Below are positions 8,891-16,274 of a DNA stretch of 41,092 nt, piece by piece. The notes beneath the pieces are model-generated. The model saw nothing but the letters and a program-made list of their open reading frames with translations, had not been told where the DNA came from and did no database searches. Positions within the stretch are counted from its first letter, which is position 1, and the number at the start of each line of letters is the position of its first letter. The stretch is from positions 1 to 41,092 of the forward strand of contig JANWYQ010000158.1 of NCBI GenBank assembly GCA_025055015.1, read 5' to 3'. The translations under genes and the position numbers were made by a program. This DNA comes from Caldilineales bacterium (lineage in GTDB: Bacteria > Chloroflexota > Anaerolineae > JAAEKA01).

Positions 8891-10037
8891 CGCGCTCCAG
8901 CTTCTGCGCAGCGACGGCGATCCCGCCCAGGCTGGCCAGCTCGCCGCGCCAGCGCTGGGCGGCCCGGCGCAGCTGCTCGTCGTGCAGCACGTGGTCGGCC
9001 AGCCATCGGGCGTTGGCCAGGGTGAAATCGGCCGGGCGCACGCCGTAGCCCACCCCGGCCTGGGTGATGCGACCGGCCTGCGGCTGCTGGTCGCCGGCGT
9101 GGGGCACGGCCACCTGGGGCAGGCCGTGGCACAGGGCCGCGTGGGTGGTGCCCACGCCGCCGTGGTGGATCACCGCCGCGACCTGGGGCAGGACGGCGGC
9201 AAAGTCCAGCCACGGATGGCTGAGGGCGCCGGCGGGCAGGGAGGCTGTCAGAGCCCGGTGGGCGGCCGGATCGGCTGCGCCGGTGACGACCACCGGCCGG
9301 CCGCCGGCCAGGAAGACGGCCTCGGCGGCGGTGCGGAAAAAGGCGGCGTCTTGGTTGAACTGGGTGCCCAGGGTCACCAACACCCAGGGCGGGTCGTGGC
9401 GGGGCTGAGCCTGGGGCGCGCGGCCGCCCACGAAGGCGGTTTGCTCCCCCACGGCCGGCAGGTCGGCGTACCAGGCGCGGGAGAAGAAGTCCAGGTGCAG
9501 CCATGGGGAGCACATGGCGCCTGTCGAGAGGTCCCACAGCCGGCCGGGGACCCCGTGGCGGCGGCACAGCTCGGCGATGCGCTCGGCGGCGGGCGCAACG
9601 GGCGGCGCCTCCGGCCGCGGCGGCAGGGCCGGCCGGCCGCAGAGGGCCAGGGGAAGGTTGCGCTGCTCCGCCGCTACCGCGGCCGCTGCGGCGAAGGGCT
9701 CGGCCACCAGCAGGTCGGGCTGCCATCGGGCCACCTGCTCGGCCAGCTCGGCGGCGGCTCGGCTGACGGCGTCCACGTCCAGCCAGGAGTCTAGGCCGCG
9801 GCGGCGCCGGAGGACCGGGTCGAGGGACCCAGGCGGCAGAGGCGGCTGAGGCTGCCAGCCGCTGTGCTCCAGAGCGAGGAACTCCAGGCCGGCGTTGACC
9901 ACCAGCTCCCGCAGGGCCGGCTCGCTGGCCCAGGCGACGGCGTGCCCGCGCTGCTGCAGCGCCATCGCCGTGCCCAACATGCCCCCCCAGTCGGTGTGTC
10001 CGCGCAAGGGCAGGGAGACGAAGAGGAAGCGGGCCAT
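8862..10037 (-). CDS. GT1 (UGT/MGT-like) glycosyltransferase
   Basis: Inverting GT-B glycosyltransferase of 391 residues related to macrolide, sterol and flavonoid glucosyltransferases. Evidence: the N-terminal strand RFLFVSLPLRGHTDWGGML with the catalytic-type His, and the donor-binding signature HHGGVGTTHAALCHGLPQVAVPHAGDQ near the C-terminus, the classic nucleotide-sugar motif. GGGAGGT sits 3 bases before the ATG at 10037, which decides this start over an upstream GTG. It lies 77 bases after the preceding GT4 gene within the glycan cluster. A lipophilic or polyprenol-linked acceptor is plausible; the product cannot be stated. Confidence 0.9.
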   Translation of the reverse strand: MARFLFVSLPLRGHTDWGGMLGTAMALQQRGHAVAWASEPALRELVVNAGLEFLALEHSGWQPQPPLPPGSLDPVLRRRRGLDSWLDVDAVSRAAAELAEQVARWQPDLLVAEPFAAAAAVAAEQRNLPLALCGRPALPPRPEAPPVAPAAERIAELCRRHGVPGRLWDLSTGAMCSPWLHLDFFSRAWYADLPAVGEQTAFVGGRAPQAQPRHDPPWVLVTLGTQFNQDAAFFRTAAEAVFLAGGRPVVVTGAADPAAHRALTASLPAGALSHPWLDFAAVLPQVAAVIHHGGVGTTHAALCHGLPQVAVPHAGDQQPQAGRITQAGVGYGVRPADFTLANARWLADHVLHDEQLRRAAQRWRGELASLGGIAVAAQKLERVAQGARPVV

Positions 10038-10114
10038 GGCACCTCCCACCTATCCGTCGCAGGGACGGGGCGGCCAAAACCGCAGCGGCCACCCTGCGCA
10101 CCGATCAAGACGCC

Positions 10115-11494
10115 CTAGCGGCCTCGCTGCGAGGCAGGCAGCCGGTCGGCGCCGTAGCCCTCCACCCCGCGCGCCGGGACGGGCCGGTGGGGCATGGCGA
10201 AGCCGACAGGCCGCCCTTGCCGCTCGGCTATCGCCCGGCCGTAGAGGGCCAGGATCTGGTCGGCGATGGCCGCCCAGCCGAAGCCCTGGGCCACGCGCAC
10301 GCTGTTGGCGCTGAGCTGCCAGCGCAGCGCGTCGTTCTTCAGCAGGCGGAGGATGGCCGCAGCCAGGGCCTCGTGGTCGCCCACGGGGACGTGCAGGCCG
10401 GTGTAGCCATGAACCACGCTGAAACGCAGGCCACCGACGCGGCTGGCCACCACCGGCGTGCCGCAGGCCATGGCCTCCAACGCCACCATGCCGAAGCTCT
10501 CGTAGTGGCTGGGCATCACCACCAGCTCGGCGGCGGAGTAGTAGAAGGGCAGGGTGTCCTGGTCCTGCTTGCCCAGGAAGGTGACCAACCCCTCGATGCC
10601 CAGCTCGGCCCGCAGGCGATGGAGGCGAGCCATCTCCGCGGTCATCTGCTCCCGGGGCACCGAGGCATCGCCGCCGATGATGGCCACCGTGAGGCCCTCG
10701 CAGCCGCCGCACTCGTCGGCCACCAGCTTCATGGCCCGCAGCAGGGTGTCAATGCCCTTGAGGGGCTCGATGCGGCCCACGAAAAGCACCATGCGCTTCT
10801 CCGGGGGCACGCCGATGGCGGCCTTGGCCTCTAGCCGGTCTATGGGGCGGAAGCGCTCCAGGTCCACGCCGGGCGGGATCACCTCGATCTTGTGCGGGTC
10901 GGCGCCGTACAGCCACACCATCTGCGCCTTGTCCAAGGGGCTGCCGGCTACGATGCGGTCGGCAAAGCCCATGATCTCGGCCTCGCTGTGGAGGCGCAGC
11001 GGCGGGGCGAGCTCGTGGGGGGCCTGGGCCACCTGGTTTTTCATGTGGCCCAGGGTGTGGAACATGTGGACGATGGGCAGCCCGCCCCAACCGGCGCTCA
11101 GGTCGCGCGCGGCCAGGCCGGACAGCCAGTAATGGCTGTGGACCACGTCGTAGCGCCGGTCAAAGCGATCGGCGATCTCGCCCACACGCTGCACGAAGAC
11201 CGGCAGATTGGCGTAGATCTCCTCCTTGCTGATGGGCTGTTCGGGGCCGGCCGACACGTGGAAGACCGCCGCGCCGTCGCCCAGCCCGTGGCTGACCCGG
11301 GGGACGCAGCTGTCCTGGGAGCGGGTGAACACGTCCACCACGTGGCCGCGCCGCGCCAGCTCTCGGCTCAGGTCGCGCACGTAGACGTTCATGCCGCCGG
11401 TCTCCTTGCCGCCCAGGGTGGCCAGGGGACAGGTGTGCACGCTGAGCATGCAGATGGTCAAGGGGCGTTGCGGGGACGGAGCTCGCAAAGTCAC
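10115..11494 (-). CDS. GT4 glycosyltransferase, MshA/sucrose-synthase-like
   Basis: Retaining GT-B enzyme of 459 residues. The N-terminus MLSVHTCPLATLGGKETGGMNVYVRDL closely follows the MshA and sucrose-phosphate synthase pattern. HSHYWLSGLAAR, VIPPGVDLERFRP, FVGRIEPLKGIDTLLRA and the E-x7-E motif HYESFGMVALEAMACGTPVVASRVGG complete the fold. Despite the MshA-like look, mycothiol genes are not visible here, so a general NDP-sugar transfer role in the surface-glycan cluster is safer. The GTG start overlaps the TGA of the upstream acyltransferase (GTGA), showing translational coupling. The C-terminal 25 residues are rich in Arg and Pro and look unstructured. Confidence 0.9.
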   Translation of the reverse strand: MTLRAPSPQRPLTICMLSVHTCPLATLGGKETGGMNVYVRDLSRELARRGHVVDVFTRSQDSCVPRVSHGLGDGAAVFHVSAGPEQPISKEEIYANLPVFVQRVGEIADRFDRRYDVVHSHYWLSGLAARDLSAGWGGLPIVHMFHTLGHMKNQVAQAPHELAPPLRLHSEAEIMGFADRIVAGSPLDKAQMVWLYGADPHKIEVIPPGVDLERFRPIDRLEAKAAIGVPPEKRMVLFVGRIEPLKGIDTLLRAMKLVADECGGCEGLTVAIIGGDASVPREQMTAEMARLHRLRAELGIEGLVTFLGKQDQDTLPFYYSAAELVVMPSHYESFGMVALEAMACGTPVVASRVGGLRFSVVHGYTGLHVPVGDHEALAAAILRLLKNDALRWQLSANSVRVAQGFGWAAIADQILALYGRAIAERQGRPVGFAMPHRPVPARGVEGYGADRLPASQRGR

Positions 11495-12561
11495 GGGGCG
11501 CGGAAGACCTCCGTTCGATAGACTAGGGTGTCCACGGCGCCGAAGCGATACTTGTACACCTCGTCGCCTTGCAGGAAGTCGAACACCCGTAGCCCTTGCG
11601 CGATGGCGTCTTGGATCAGGTAGCTGGTGAGCACGATGCCGGGGCTGAGGTCGGCGTAGGCCTCGGGCCGGTAGCCGGAGTTGTAGATCAGCAGGCGGTC
11701 GCCGTAGCGAAAGGCCAACATGGCGGCCGCCCGGTCGCCGTTGATCTCCAGGAAGCTCAGGTGCAGCCAGCCGGCCCGGTGCAGCGCGTGGGCCATCTCT
11801 ACGAAGAAGGCCTCCATGGTGGGGGTCATGAAGCTGCGCTTGGCCGGCGTGCTCTGGCGGTGCAGCGCGATGAAGGAGGAGATCTCCGCGTCCAGGTCGG
11901 CGTCGCGACCGACCAGCACCCAGCGTGGGGAGGCCTCGCGAGCGATCTTGTTCAGCTTGCGGCGCACCTCGTGGCGCTGCTTCTTGTTGAGCCGCTGCTC
12001 TAGGTAGGCCTCCCAGCTGTCCGGCAGCTCGATGACGGGGCAGACATCCTCGACGCTCACCAGACAGGACAAGCCGGCGGCTGCGGCCAGCTCCGGCAGA
12101 AGGCGATGGGTCATGGAGCTCTGGGGCAGGTTGCAGAGGCTCACCACGTCCCAGGCCGGCGCGTCGCCGCCGGTGAGCCAGGCCAGCAGCGCGGTGTACA
12201 CCCGCTCCTCGTCCTGGGCCGCCACCAGCACGTCCAGGTAGTCGGAGACCTCAACGCACCCCACCAGGTGAAAGGTGCGCCGGCCGTCGGCGCCCGTCAC
12301 CAGGTAGAGGGGCGCGATCCCGACCAGCGTCTCCCCATCTCGCCAGGCCAGCAGATAGAGCTCCCCCTCGCCCAGGCAGCGCCACCAGATGGACTGCCAC
12401 TCCCAGGTGAGGAAGAGATGGTCGGATCGGCTGCGGCTGAGCAATGGGTTCCACTCGCGGCGCAGCGCAGCAAAGCCGGTTGCGTCTCGGTACAGGGTCA
12501 GGTCCAAGGAGAGGGTCACCTCGAAAGAAGGGTGTTGGGCCATCGGGCCCATGTGAATCAT
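11491..12561 (-). CDS. CelD/BcsL-type GNAT acetyltransferase
   Basis: A 356-residue protein of the Acetyltransf_6 (CelD-like) family, an acyl-CoA transferase group common in polysaccharide clusters and thought to acylate the polymer or its precursors. Signatures: FAALRREWNPLLSRS and FLTWEWQSIWWRC near the N-terminus, the basic helix LNKKQRHEVRRKLNKI (about 190-205), and the GNAT acyl-CoA half with LSFLEINGDRAAAMLAFRYGDRLLIYNSGYRPEYA-like spacing. Three in-frame ATGs open the gene (residues 1, 4 and 7) with no ribosome binding site, so the exact start is uncertain. It is the first gene of the coupled glycosyltransferase series. Confidence 0.85.
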   Translation of the reverse strand: MIHMGPMAQHPSFEVTLSLDLTLYRDATGFAALRREWNPLLSRSRSDHLFLTWEWQSIWWRCLGEGELYLLAWRDGETLVGIAPLYLVTGADGRRTFHLVGCVEVSDYLDVLVAAQDEERVYTALLAWLTGGDAPAWDVVSLCNLPQSSMTHRLLPELAAAAGLSCLVSVEDVCPVIELPDSWEAYLEQRLNKKQRHEVRRKLNKIAREASPRWVLVGRDADLDAEISSFIALHRQSTPAKRSFMTPTMEAFFVEMAHALHRAGWLHLSFLEINGDRAAAMLAFRYGDRLLIYNSGYRPEAYADLSPGIVLTSYLIQDAIAQGLRVFDFLQGDEVYKYRFGAVDTLVYRTEVFRAP

Positions 12562-12624
12562 GGCACAGGCGAGGCCGGAACACTGTGGGCTGGCCCACGG
12601 AGGCGGGAGCTGTCGCCCCAGGCG

Positions 12625-14496
12625 CTAGCTGCGGGAGCCGCCCTGCTGCCTGCGCTGCCAGTATTCCAGGACGAGGGCCACCACCAAGAGGGCGAGCACG
12701 CCGGCGATGCAGATCAACACGATGGGGCTGATGTCGGAAAAAATCTCCGACAGCCCGGTCCTGCTCGGCTGGCTGGTGGCGGTTGCCGTCGGCCAAGCGA
12801 CGGTGGGCGAAGGCTGGGCGGCCATGGGCATCGGGGTGCCGGTCTCGACCACGCCCAAGATGGAGACGGTGGTGGCTGCGCCGGCCGGCGTCTCCGGCAC
12901 GGCCATGACGCCGACCGTGGGGATAGGCGTGACCACCGGCGGGTAGATCGGCGGCAGAGGCGGGGGGAGGGTTGGCCAGACGGCGGGATAGCAGGCTTGA
13001 ACCGACACGTCGTCCAGGAACATGGCCGTGCTGGGACCGTTGCCGCTGTTGCGCGCGTTGAAATAGATCAACAGAGTTTGCCCAATGTAGGGGGTCAGGT
13101 CGAACTGGAGGTTCTGCCACGCGCCGGTGTTCTGGGTTACCCGCCACAGCACCTGCACCGTGGTGTTGGTCCAGGGGTTTAGCAGGATGAGCTCCTGGCG
13201 GTCAAAGCCGCCGGCCGGGTCCGTGGACATGGGGAAGTACCAGAAGTTGATGAAGGCGGTGGTGGCGTTGGCGGGAATGGTGACCACCTGGCCGACGGAG
13301 GAGAAGGTGTTGGCGTCGGTCTGGGGCGGCACGAAGCCCAGGCGCATGCTGCGGAGGCCGCTGCGCATGGGGTTGGGCGCGCCGACGTAGGCGGCCGGCT
13401 GGGCGGTGGAGCCGATCTTCCACGCGCCGTTGGCCTCGAACCCGCCGTTGACCAGCAGCTCCTGGCAGGGCCCCGGCGGCGGGGGCGGCGGCAGCGTGGG
13501 CATCGGGAAGGTGGGGAAGGGGGTGGGCGTGGGCGGCGGAGGTGGGGGCGCTGCCACGACGGTGATCTTGCCGTTGCCGCCTACGCTGAGGTCGGCCCAC
13601 TTCTCCGTGAGGCCGCCGTTGCCGCTGCACCAGGCGGTGTACTCGTAGCGGCCGGCGGACAGGGGCCCCAGGTTGATGCCGTAGCGGTCTCGGGCGCCGA
13701 TGTCGCCCACGTAGAACATGGGCAGATCGGTGATGTTGCTCCACGGCCCGCCGAAGAAGGGGACCTGTCCGAAGTGCAGCCAGCACTGGATGCCGAAGCC
13801 CGGCCCTGGCGGCGGGGTGATGCCGGGCGCCAACACGTCCACGGTGATGAAGAGGCTGCCCCCGGCGGCGATGGTCTGAGGCGCGAGGCCGCTGGGGGTG
13901 AGGTTGATGACATCCTGGATGACGATGCCGGGGACGGCGGTCGGAGTGGGCGTGGGCGGCGGCGCAGGGGTTGGTGTGGGCGTCGGCGCCAGAGGCGTTG
14001 GCGTGGCCGTGGGTGGGGCGAACGGCGTTACGGTCAGCTTGCCGTTGCCCCCCGTGCTGGCCACGTCGTGCCACGTCTTGGTCAAGCCGCCGTCGGCCGA
14101 GCACCAGGCGGTATACTCGTACAGGCCGGGCGGCAACGGCCCCAGGGTGATGCCGTAGCGGTCGGTCAGGCCCACATCGCCCACGTAGGCCATGGTGAGG
14201 TCCAGGACGTTGCTCCACGGCCCACCGAAGTAGCTCACCTGGCCGAAGTGGAGGGCGCAGGAGATGCCTGCGCCCTGCCCCGCTGCATCGGTCACCCCGG
14301 GCAAATACGCCTCCACGGTGATGAAGATGGCGCCTGTGGACAAGATGGTCTGGGGGTTGTTGCCGCCAGGGTTGAGGTTGCCCACCCAGGTGACGGCAAC
14401 GGCCGCCGCAGGCGTGGGCCGCCACACCATCGCAGCCAGCACAAGGACGATCGCCGCAAGGGGCAGTTGCATGAAACGGCGCCTGGACAGGGACAT
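12625..14496 (-). CDS. Secreted duplicated-domain protein with Pro/Thr linkers and C-terminal anchor
   Basis: A 623-residue surface protein I cannot name. The N-terminus SRRRFMQ plus a hydrophobic stretch looks like a Tat-type signal. Two homologous domains follow (about 36-156 and 190-314). Each contains LHFGQVxxFGGPWSN, YVGDxGxxDRYGIxLGPL and YEYTAWCSxxGGLT, with two cysteines (80/132 and 238/290) probably forming a disulfide. A PTPTP linker separates them. A third domain (about 343-510) begins ELLVNGGFEANGAWKIG, a galactose-binding/CBM-like jelly-roll opening. After another Pro-rich stretch comes one membrane helix (about 592-612) and a basic tail. AGGAG lies 9 bases before the ATG. A carbohydrate-binding cell-surface role beside the glycan genes is an inference. 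Confidence 0.85.
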   Translation of the reverse strand: MSLSRRRFMQLPLAAIVLVLAAMVWRPTPAAAVAVTWVGNLNPGGNNPQTILSTGAIFITVEAYLPGVTDAAGQGAGISCALHFGQVSYFGGPWSNVLDLTMAYVGDVGLTDRYGITLGPLPPGLYEYTAWCSADGGLTKTWHDVASTGGNGKLTVTPFAPPTATPTPLAPTPTPTPAPPPTPTPTAVPGIVIQDVINLTPSGLAPQTIAAGGSLFITVDVLAPGITPPPGPGFGIQCWLHFGQVPFFGGPWSNITDLPMFYVGDIGARDRYGINLGPLSAGRYEYTAWCSGNGGLTEKWADLSVGGNGKITVVAAPPPPPPTPTPFPTFPMPTLPPPPPPGPCQELLVNGGFEANGAWKIGSTAQPAAYVGAPNPMRSGLRSMRLGFVPPQTDANTFSSVGQVVTIPANATTAFINFWYFPMSTDPAGGFDRQELILLNPWTNTTVQVLWRVTQNTGAWQNLQFDLTPYIGQTLLIYFNARNSGNGPSTAMFLDDVSVQACYPAVWPTLPPPLPPIYPPVVTPIPTVGVMAVPETPAGAATTVSILGVVETGTPMPMAAQPSPTVAWPTATATSQPSRTGLSEIFSDISPIVLICIAGVLALLVVALVLEYWQRRQQGGSRS

Positions 14497-14543
14497 GGAG
14501 GTAGCTCCTGAGTGGGGATGCAGCGGCGCAGCGGCCTGGGCCT

Positions 14544-14572
14544 ATTGTATCACGAGAAGACAACATAATCAA
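14544..14572 (-). promoter_or_regulatory. Promoter TTGATT-17-TACAAT for the secreted protein gene
   Basis: On the minus strand TTGATT (14572-14567) and TACAAT (14549-14544) have exact 17-base spacing. The predicted start near 14537 gives a leader of about 40 bases with AGGAG before the ATG at 14496. The gap 14497-14816 also holds a small inverted repeat CCGGCG/CGCCGG at 14592-14610 and the divergent infC promoter. Confidence 0.7.
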
Positions 14573-14659
14573 TCGGCAAGGACGTGCAAAACCGGCGCAA
14601 GTTACGCCGGCCGAGGCCATCCCCCGTGAGGGCTGCCGCTCCGGTGGACGCTGGCGAAT

Positions 14660-14688
14660 TTGACTTCTCCCTGCAGTTGCCTTATAAT
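14660..14688 (+). promoter_or_regulatory. infC operon promoter TTGACT-17-TATAAT
   Basis: TTGACT (14660-14665) and a perfect TATAAT (14683-14688) are 17 bases apart, close to the housekeeping sigma consensus and the best-looking promoter in the window. The expected start near 14695 leaves a leader of about 120 bases before infC. Confidence 0.85.
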
Positions 14689-14694
14689 CGAGCC

Positions 14695-14816
14695 AACTTC
14701 GCCTGGCGCTCCCGCAGCCGTGCTGTCTGGGAGCGCCATGTGATGTTTGTGGTCTTTCGATAGGCCCGGTTGGCCGAGCCGACGGGCCCAGAGCAATCGC
14801 CGACAAGGGGGTTGCG
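14695..14816 (+). promoter_or_regulatory. Structured infC leader (candidate ribosomal-protein/IF-3 autoregulatory leader)
   Basis: The leader folds into two strong hairpins. The first pairs TGGCGCTCCC (14704-14713) with 14729-14738, a perfect 10-bp stem, with an inner CAGC/GCTG helix, and is followed by a T-rich stretch (GTTTGTGGTCTTT). The second pairs GGCCCG (14763-14768) with CGGGCC (14783-14788), with inner GGC/GCC. AAGGGGGT then precedes the AUU start. infC-rpmI-rplT operons are controlled by L20 leaders in Firmicutes and by L20 and IF-3 in enterobacteria; whether this leader binds L20 is not shown. Confidence 0.55.
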
Positions 14817-15353
14817 ATTAGCAGCAAGACACATCGAATCAACGAAAAGATCAAAGCGCCCGAGGTCCGGGTAATCGGCGAAGACGGCAAGCAATTGGGC
14901 ATTATGTCTCGCCAGGAGGCGCTGGAGCTGGCCCGCCAGCACAACGTGGACCTGGTCGAGGTGGCGCCCCAGGCGAACCCGCCCGTCTGCCGCCTCATGG
15001 ACTTCGGAAAGTTTCAGTACGAACGGGCCAAGCGCGAGCGCGAAGCGCGCAAGGCGCAGAAGCAGATTGACGTCAAAGAGATACGACTGCGGCCCAAGAC
15101 CGGTGAACACGACATCGCCGTGGTTCTGCGCCGTGCCCGCAAGTTCTTGGAGGACGGCTCCAAGGTGAAGGTGCGGGTCCGCTTTCGCGGTCGTGAGATC
15201 ACTCACCCAGAGGTCGCCATTGACCTGCTCAACCGGGTGGCCCAGGACCTGGGCGACCTGTCTGAGATCGAGCAGCAGCCCGCTCCGGAAGGGCGCAGCC
15301 TGCTGATGGTGCTGTCGCCCAAGGGCTCGGCGGGCAAGTCCTCCGGCGCTTAG
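14817..15353 (+). CDS. infC: Translation initiation factor IF-3, AUU start codon
   Basis: IF-3 binds the 30S subunit, checks the start codon-anticodon pair and prevents premature 50S joining. The product is 178 residues, the normal length: N-domain RINEKIKAPEVRVIGEDGKQLGIMSRQEAL, DLVEVAPQANPPVCRLMDFGKFQYE, a basic linker, and C-domain KEIRLRPKTGEHDI, VKVRVRFRGREITHPEVA. No ATG, GTG or TTG lies in frame before the conserved RINEKI; the only suitable codon is ATT at 14817, 4-5 bases after AAGGGGGT. An AUU start is the known autoregulatory device of infC in Escherichia coli, and the sequence argues for the same here. The first later starts (TTG 14895, ATG 14904) would delete the conserved N-domain. 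Confidence 0.93.
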   Translation: MSSKTHRINEKIKAPEVRVIGEDGKQLGIMSRQEALELARQHNVDLVEVAPQANPPVCRLMDFGKFQYERAKREREARKAQKQIDVKEIRLRPKTGEHDIAVVLRRARKFLEDGSKVKVRVRFRGREITHPEVAIDLLNRVAQDLGDLSEIEQQPAPEGRSLLMVLSPKGSAGKSSGA

Positions 15354-15386
15354 GCCCCTGACATCCCGGCAGCTTTTCGTGGTCGT

Positions 15387-15436
15387 GGTCGGACCCCGTG
15401 CCGGCCCGACCTATGTTTTTGCCGTTCGACGGTCCG
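15387..15436 (+). promoter_or_regulatory. Possible attenuator/antiterminator between infC and rpmI
   Basis: GGTCGG (15387-15392) pairs with CCGACC (15406-15411) and is followed by TATGTTTTT, a short terminator-like structure. Alternatively CGGACC (15390-15395) pairs with GGTCCG (15431-15436), right beside the rpmI ribosome binding site AAGGAG. The two pairings are mutually exclusive. The stems are short (6 bp), so this is tentative. Confidence 0.3.
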
Positions 15437-15450
15437 AAGGAGAAGCTATC

Positions 15451-15651
15451 GTGCCCAAGATCAAGACCCACAAGTCCACTGCCAAGCGTTTCCGGTACTC
15501 CGGCAACGGCAAGCTGATGCGCATGCGCCAGGGCAAGGGCCACCTGCGGCGCAAGAAGTCCAGCAAGGTCAAGGCCACCTACGACAGCGCCCACGTGGTG
15601 GAGCACGTCGGCGTGAAGCGGCGCATCAAGCGGCTAGCCCCGTACCTGTAA
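15451..15651 (+). CDS. rpmI: 50S ribosomal protein L35
   Basis: Small basic protein of the large ribosomal subunit, 66 residues: PKIKTHKSTAKRFRYSGNGKL at the N-terminus, a basic MRQGKGHLRRKKSSK core and RIKRLAPYL at the end, all typical of L35. The GTG at 15451 is chosen because AAGGAG lies 8 bases upstream and the family begins MPKxKTHKS. It sits between infC and rplT in the conserved order. Confidence 0.97.
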   Translation: MPKIKTHKSTAKRFRYSGNGKLMRMRQGKGHLRRKKSSKVKATYDSAHVVEHVGVKRRIKRLAPYL

Positions 15652-15684
15652 GGCAAACCAGAAGAGAGACGAGGACTTACGACC

Positions 15685-16038
15685 ATGCGTGTGAAGAGCA
15701 GTTTCACCTCGCGCGAGCGCCATCGCAAAGTGCTCAAGCTCACCAAGGGACAGAAAGGCTCCAAGCACCTCCTGTTCCGCCGCGCCAACGAGGCCATGCT
15801 GAAGTCGCTGTGGTATTCCCACCGCGACCGCCGCAACCGCAAGCGGGATTTCCGCCGGCTGTGGATCGCCCGCATCAACGCGGCCGCTCGCCAGAACGGC
15901 CTGAGCTACAGCCGCCTCATGTACGGCCTGAAGCAGGCCGAGGTCGCTCTGGATCGCAAGGTCTTGGCGGACCTGGCGGTGCGGGACCCGGGGACCTTCG
16001 CCCAGATCAGCGACCTAGCACGCCGCGCGCTGCCCTGA
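15685..16038 (+). CDS. rplT: 50S ribosomal protein L20
   Basis: Large-subunit assembly protein, 117 residues, that binds 23S rRNA early in assembly and in several bacteria represses its own operon. Signatures: [61 protein letters not shown], then the globular C-domain with [15 protein letters not shown]. The start ATG has GAGG about 10 bases upstream. The N-terminus [13 protein letters not shown] departs from the usual MPRVKxGxxxRxRH but the length is right. A strong terminator follows. Confidence 0.97.
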   Translation: MRVKSSFTSRERHRKVLKLTKGQKGSKHLLFRRANEAMLKSLWYSHRDRRNRKRDFRRLWIARINAAARQNGLSYSRLMYGLKQAEVALDRKVLADLAVRDPGTFAQISDLARRALP

Positions 16039-16085
16039 TGGCAAGCGCCGGGAGCGCAACAGAGCACCACGAGAATCCGCCTGGC

Positions 16086-16121
16086 AGCGCCGGGCCCCAG
16101 TTACCGGGCCCGGCGCTTTTT
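16086..16121 (+). terminator. Intrinsic terminator after rplT
   Basis: A perfect 12-bp stem (AGCGCCGGGCCC at 16086-16097 with 16106-16117), an 8-base loop and TTTTT. This is the clearest intrinsic terminator in the window and closes the infC-rpmI-rplT operon. Confidence 0.92.
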
Positions 16122-16143
16122 GTTGTCGCTGTCGGGGGAGTTG

Positions 16144-16172
16144 TTGCGCGAACACTGAAAGTGGTGTATCAT
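16144..16172 (+). promoter_or_regulatory. Promoter TTGCGC-17-TATCAT for the PIN-TRAM gene
   Basis: TTGCGC (16144-16149) and TATCAT (16167-16172) have 17-base spacing, just after the rplT terminator. A second TATAAT at 16198-16203 lacks a well-spaced -35 box but could be an alternative. The leader to the GTG at 16275 is about 95 bases, moderately AT-rich for this genome. Confidence 0.5.
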
Positions 16173-16274
16173 CCCAGGCGAGAGCGTTCGGCACTTTTAT
16201 AATTTTGATCTGAAAGCTCAGAAGAAAGGCGCGAGTATTTTGCAGTGAAGGTAGGTTGAAAGGAGGTCAGCGCT

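Noticed and set aside
10038..10114. Promoter in the gap before the GT1 gene
   Set aside because: A TTGATC is present but no -10 box at acceptable spacing; only a weak CCGTC/GACGG hairpin.
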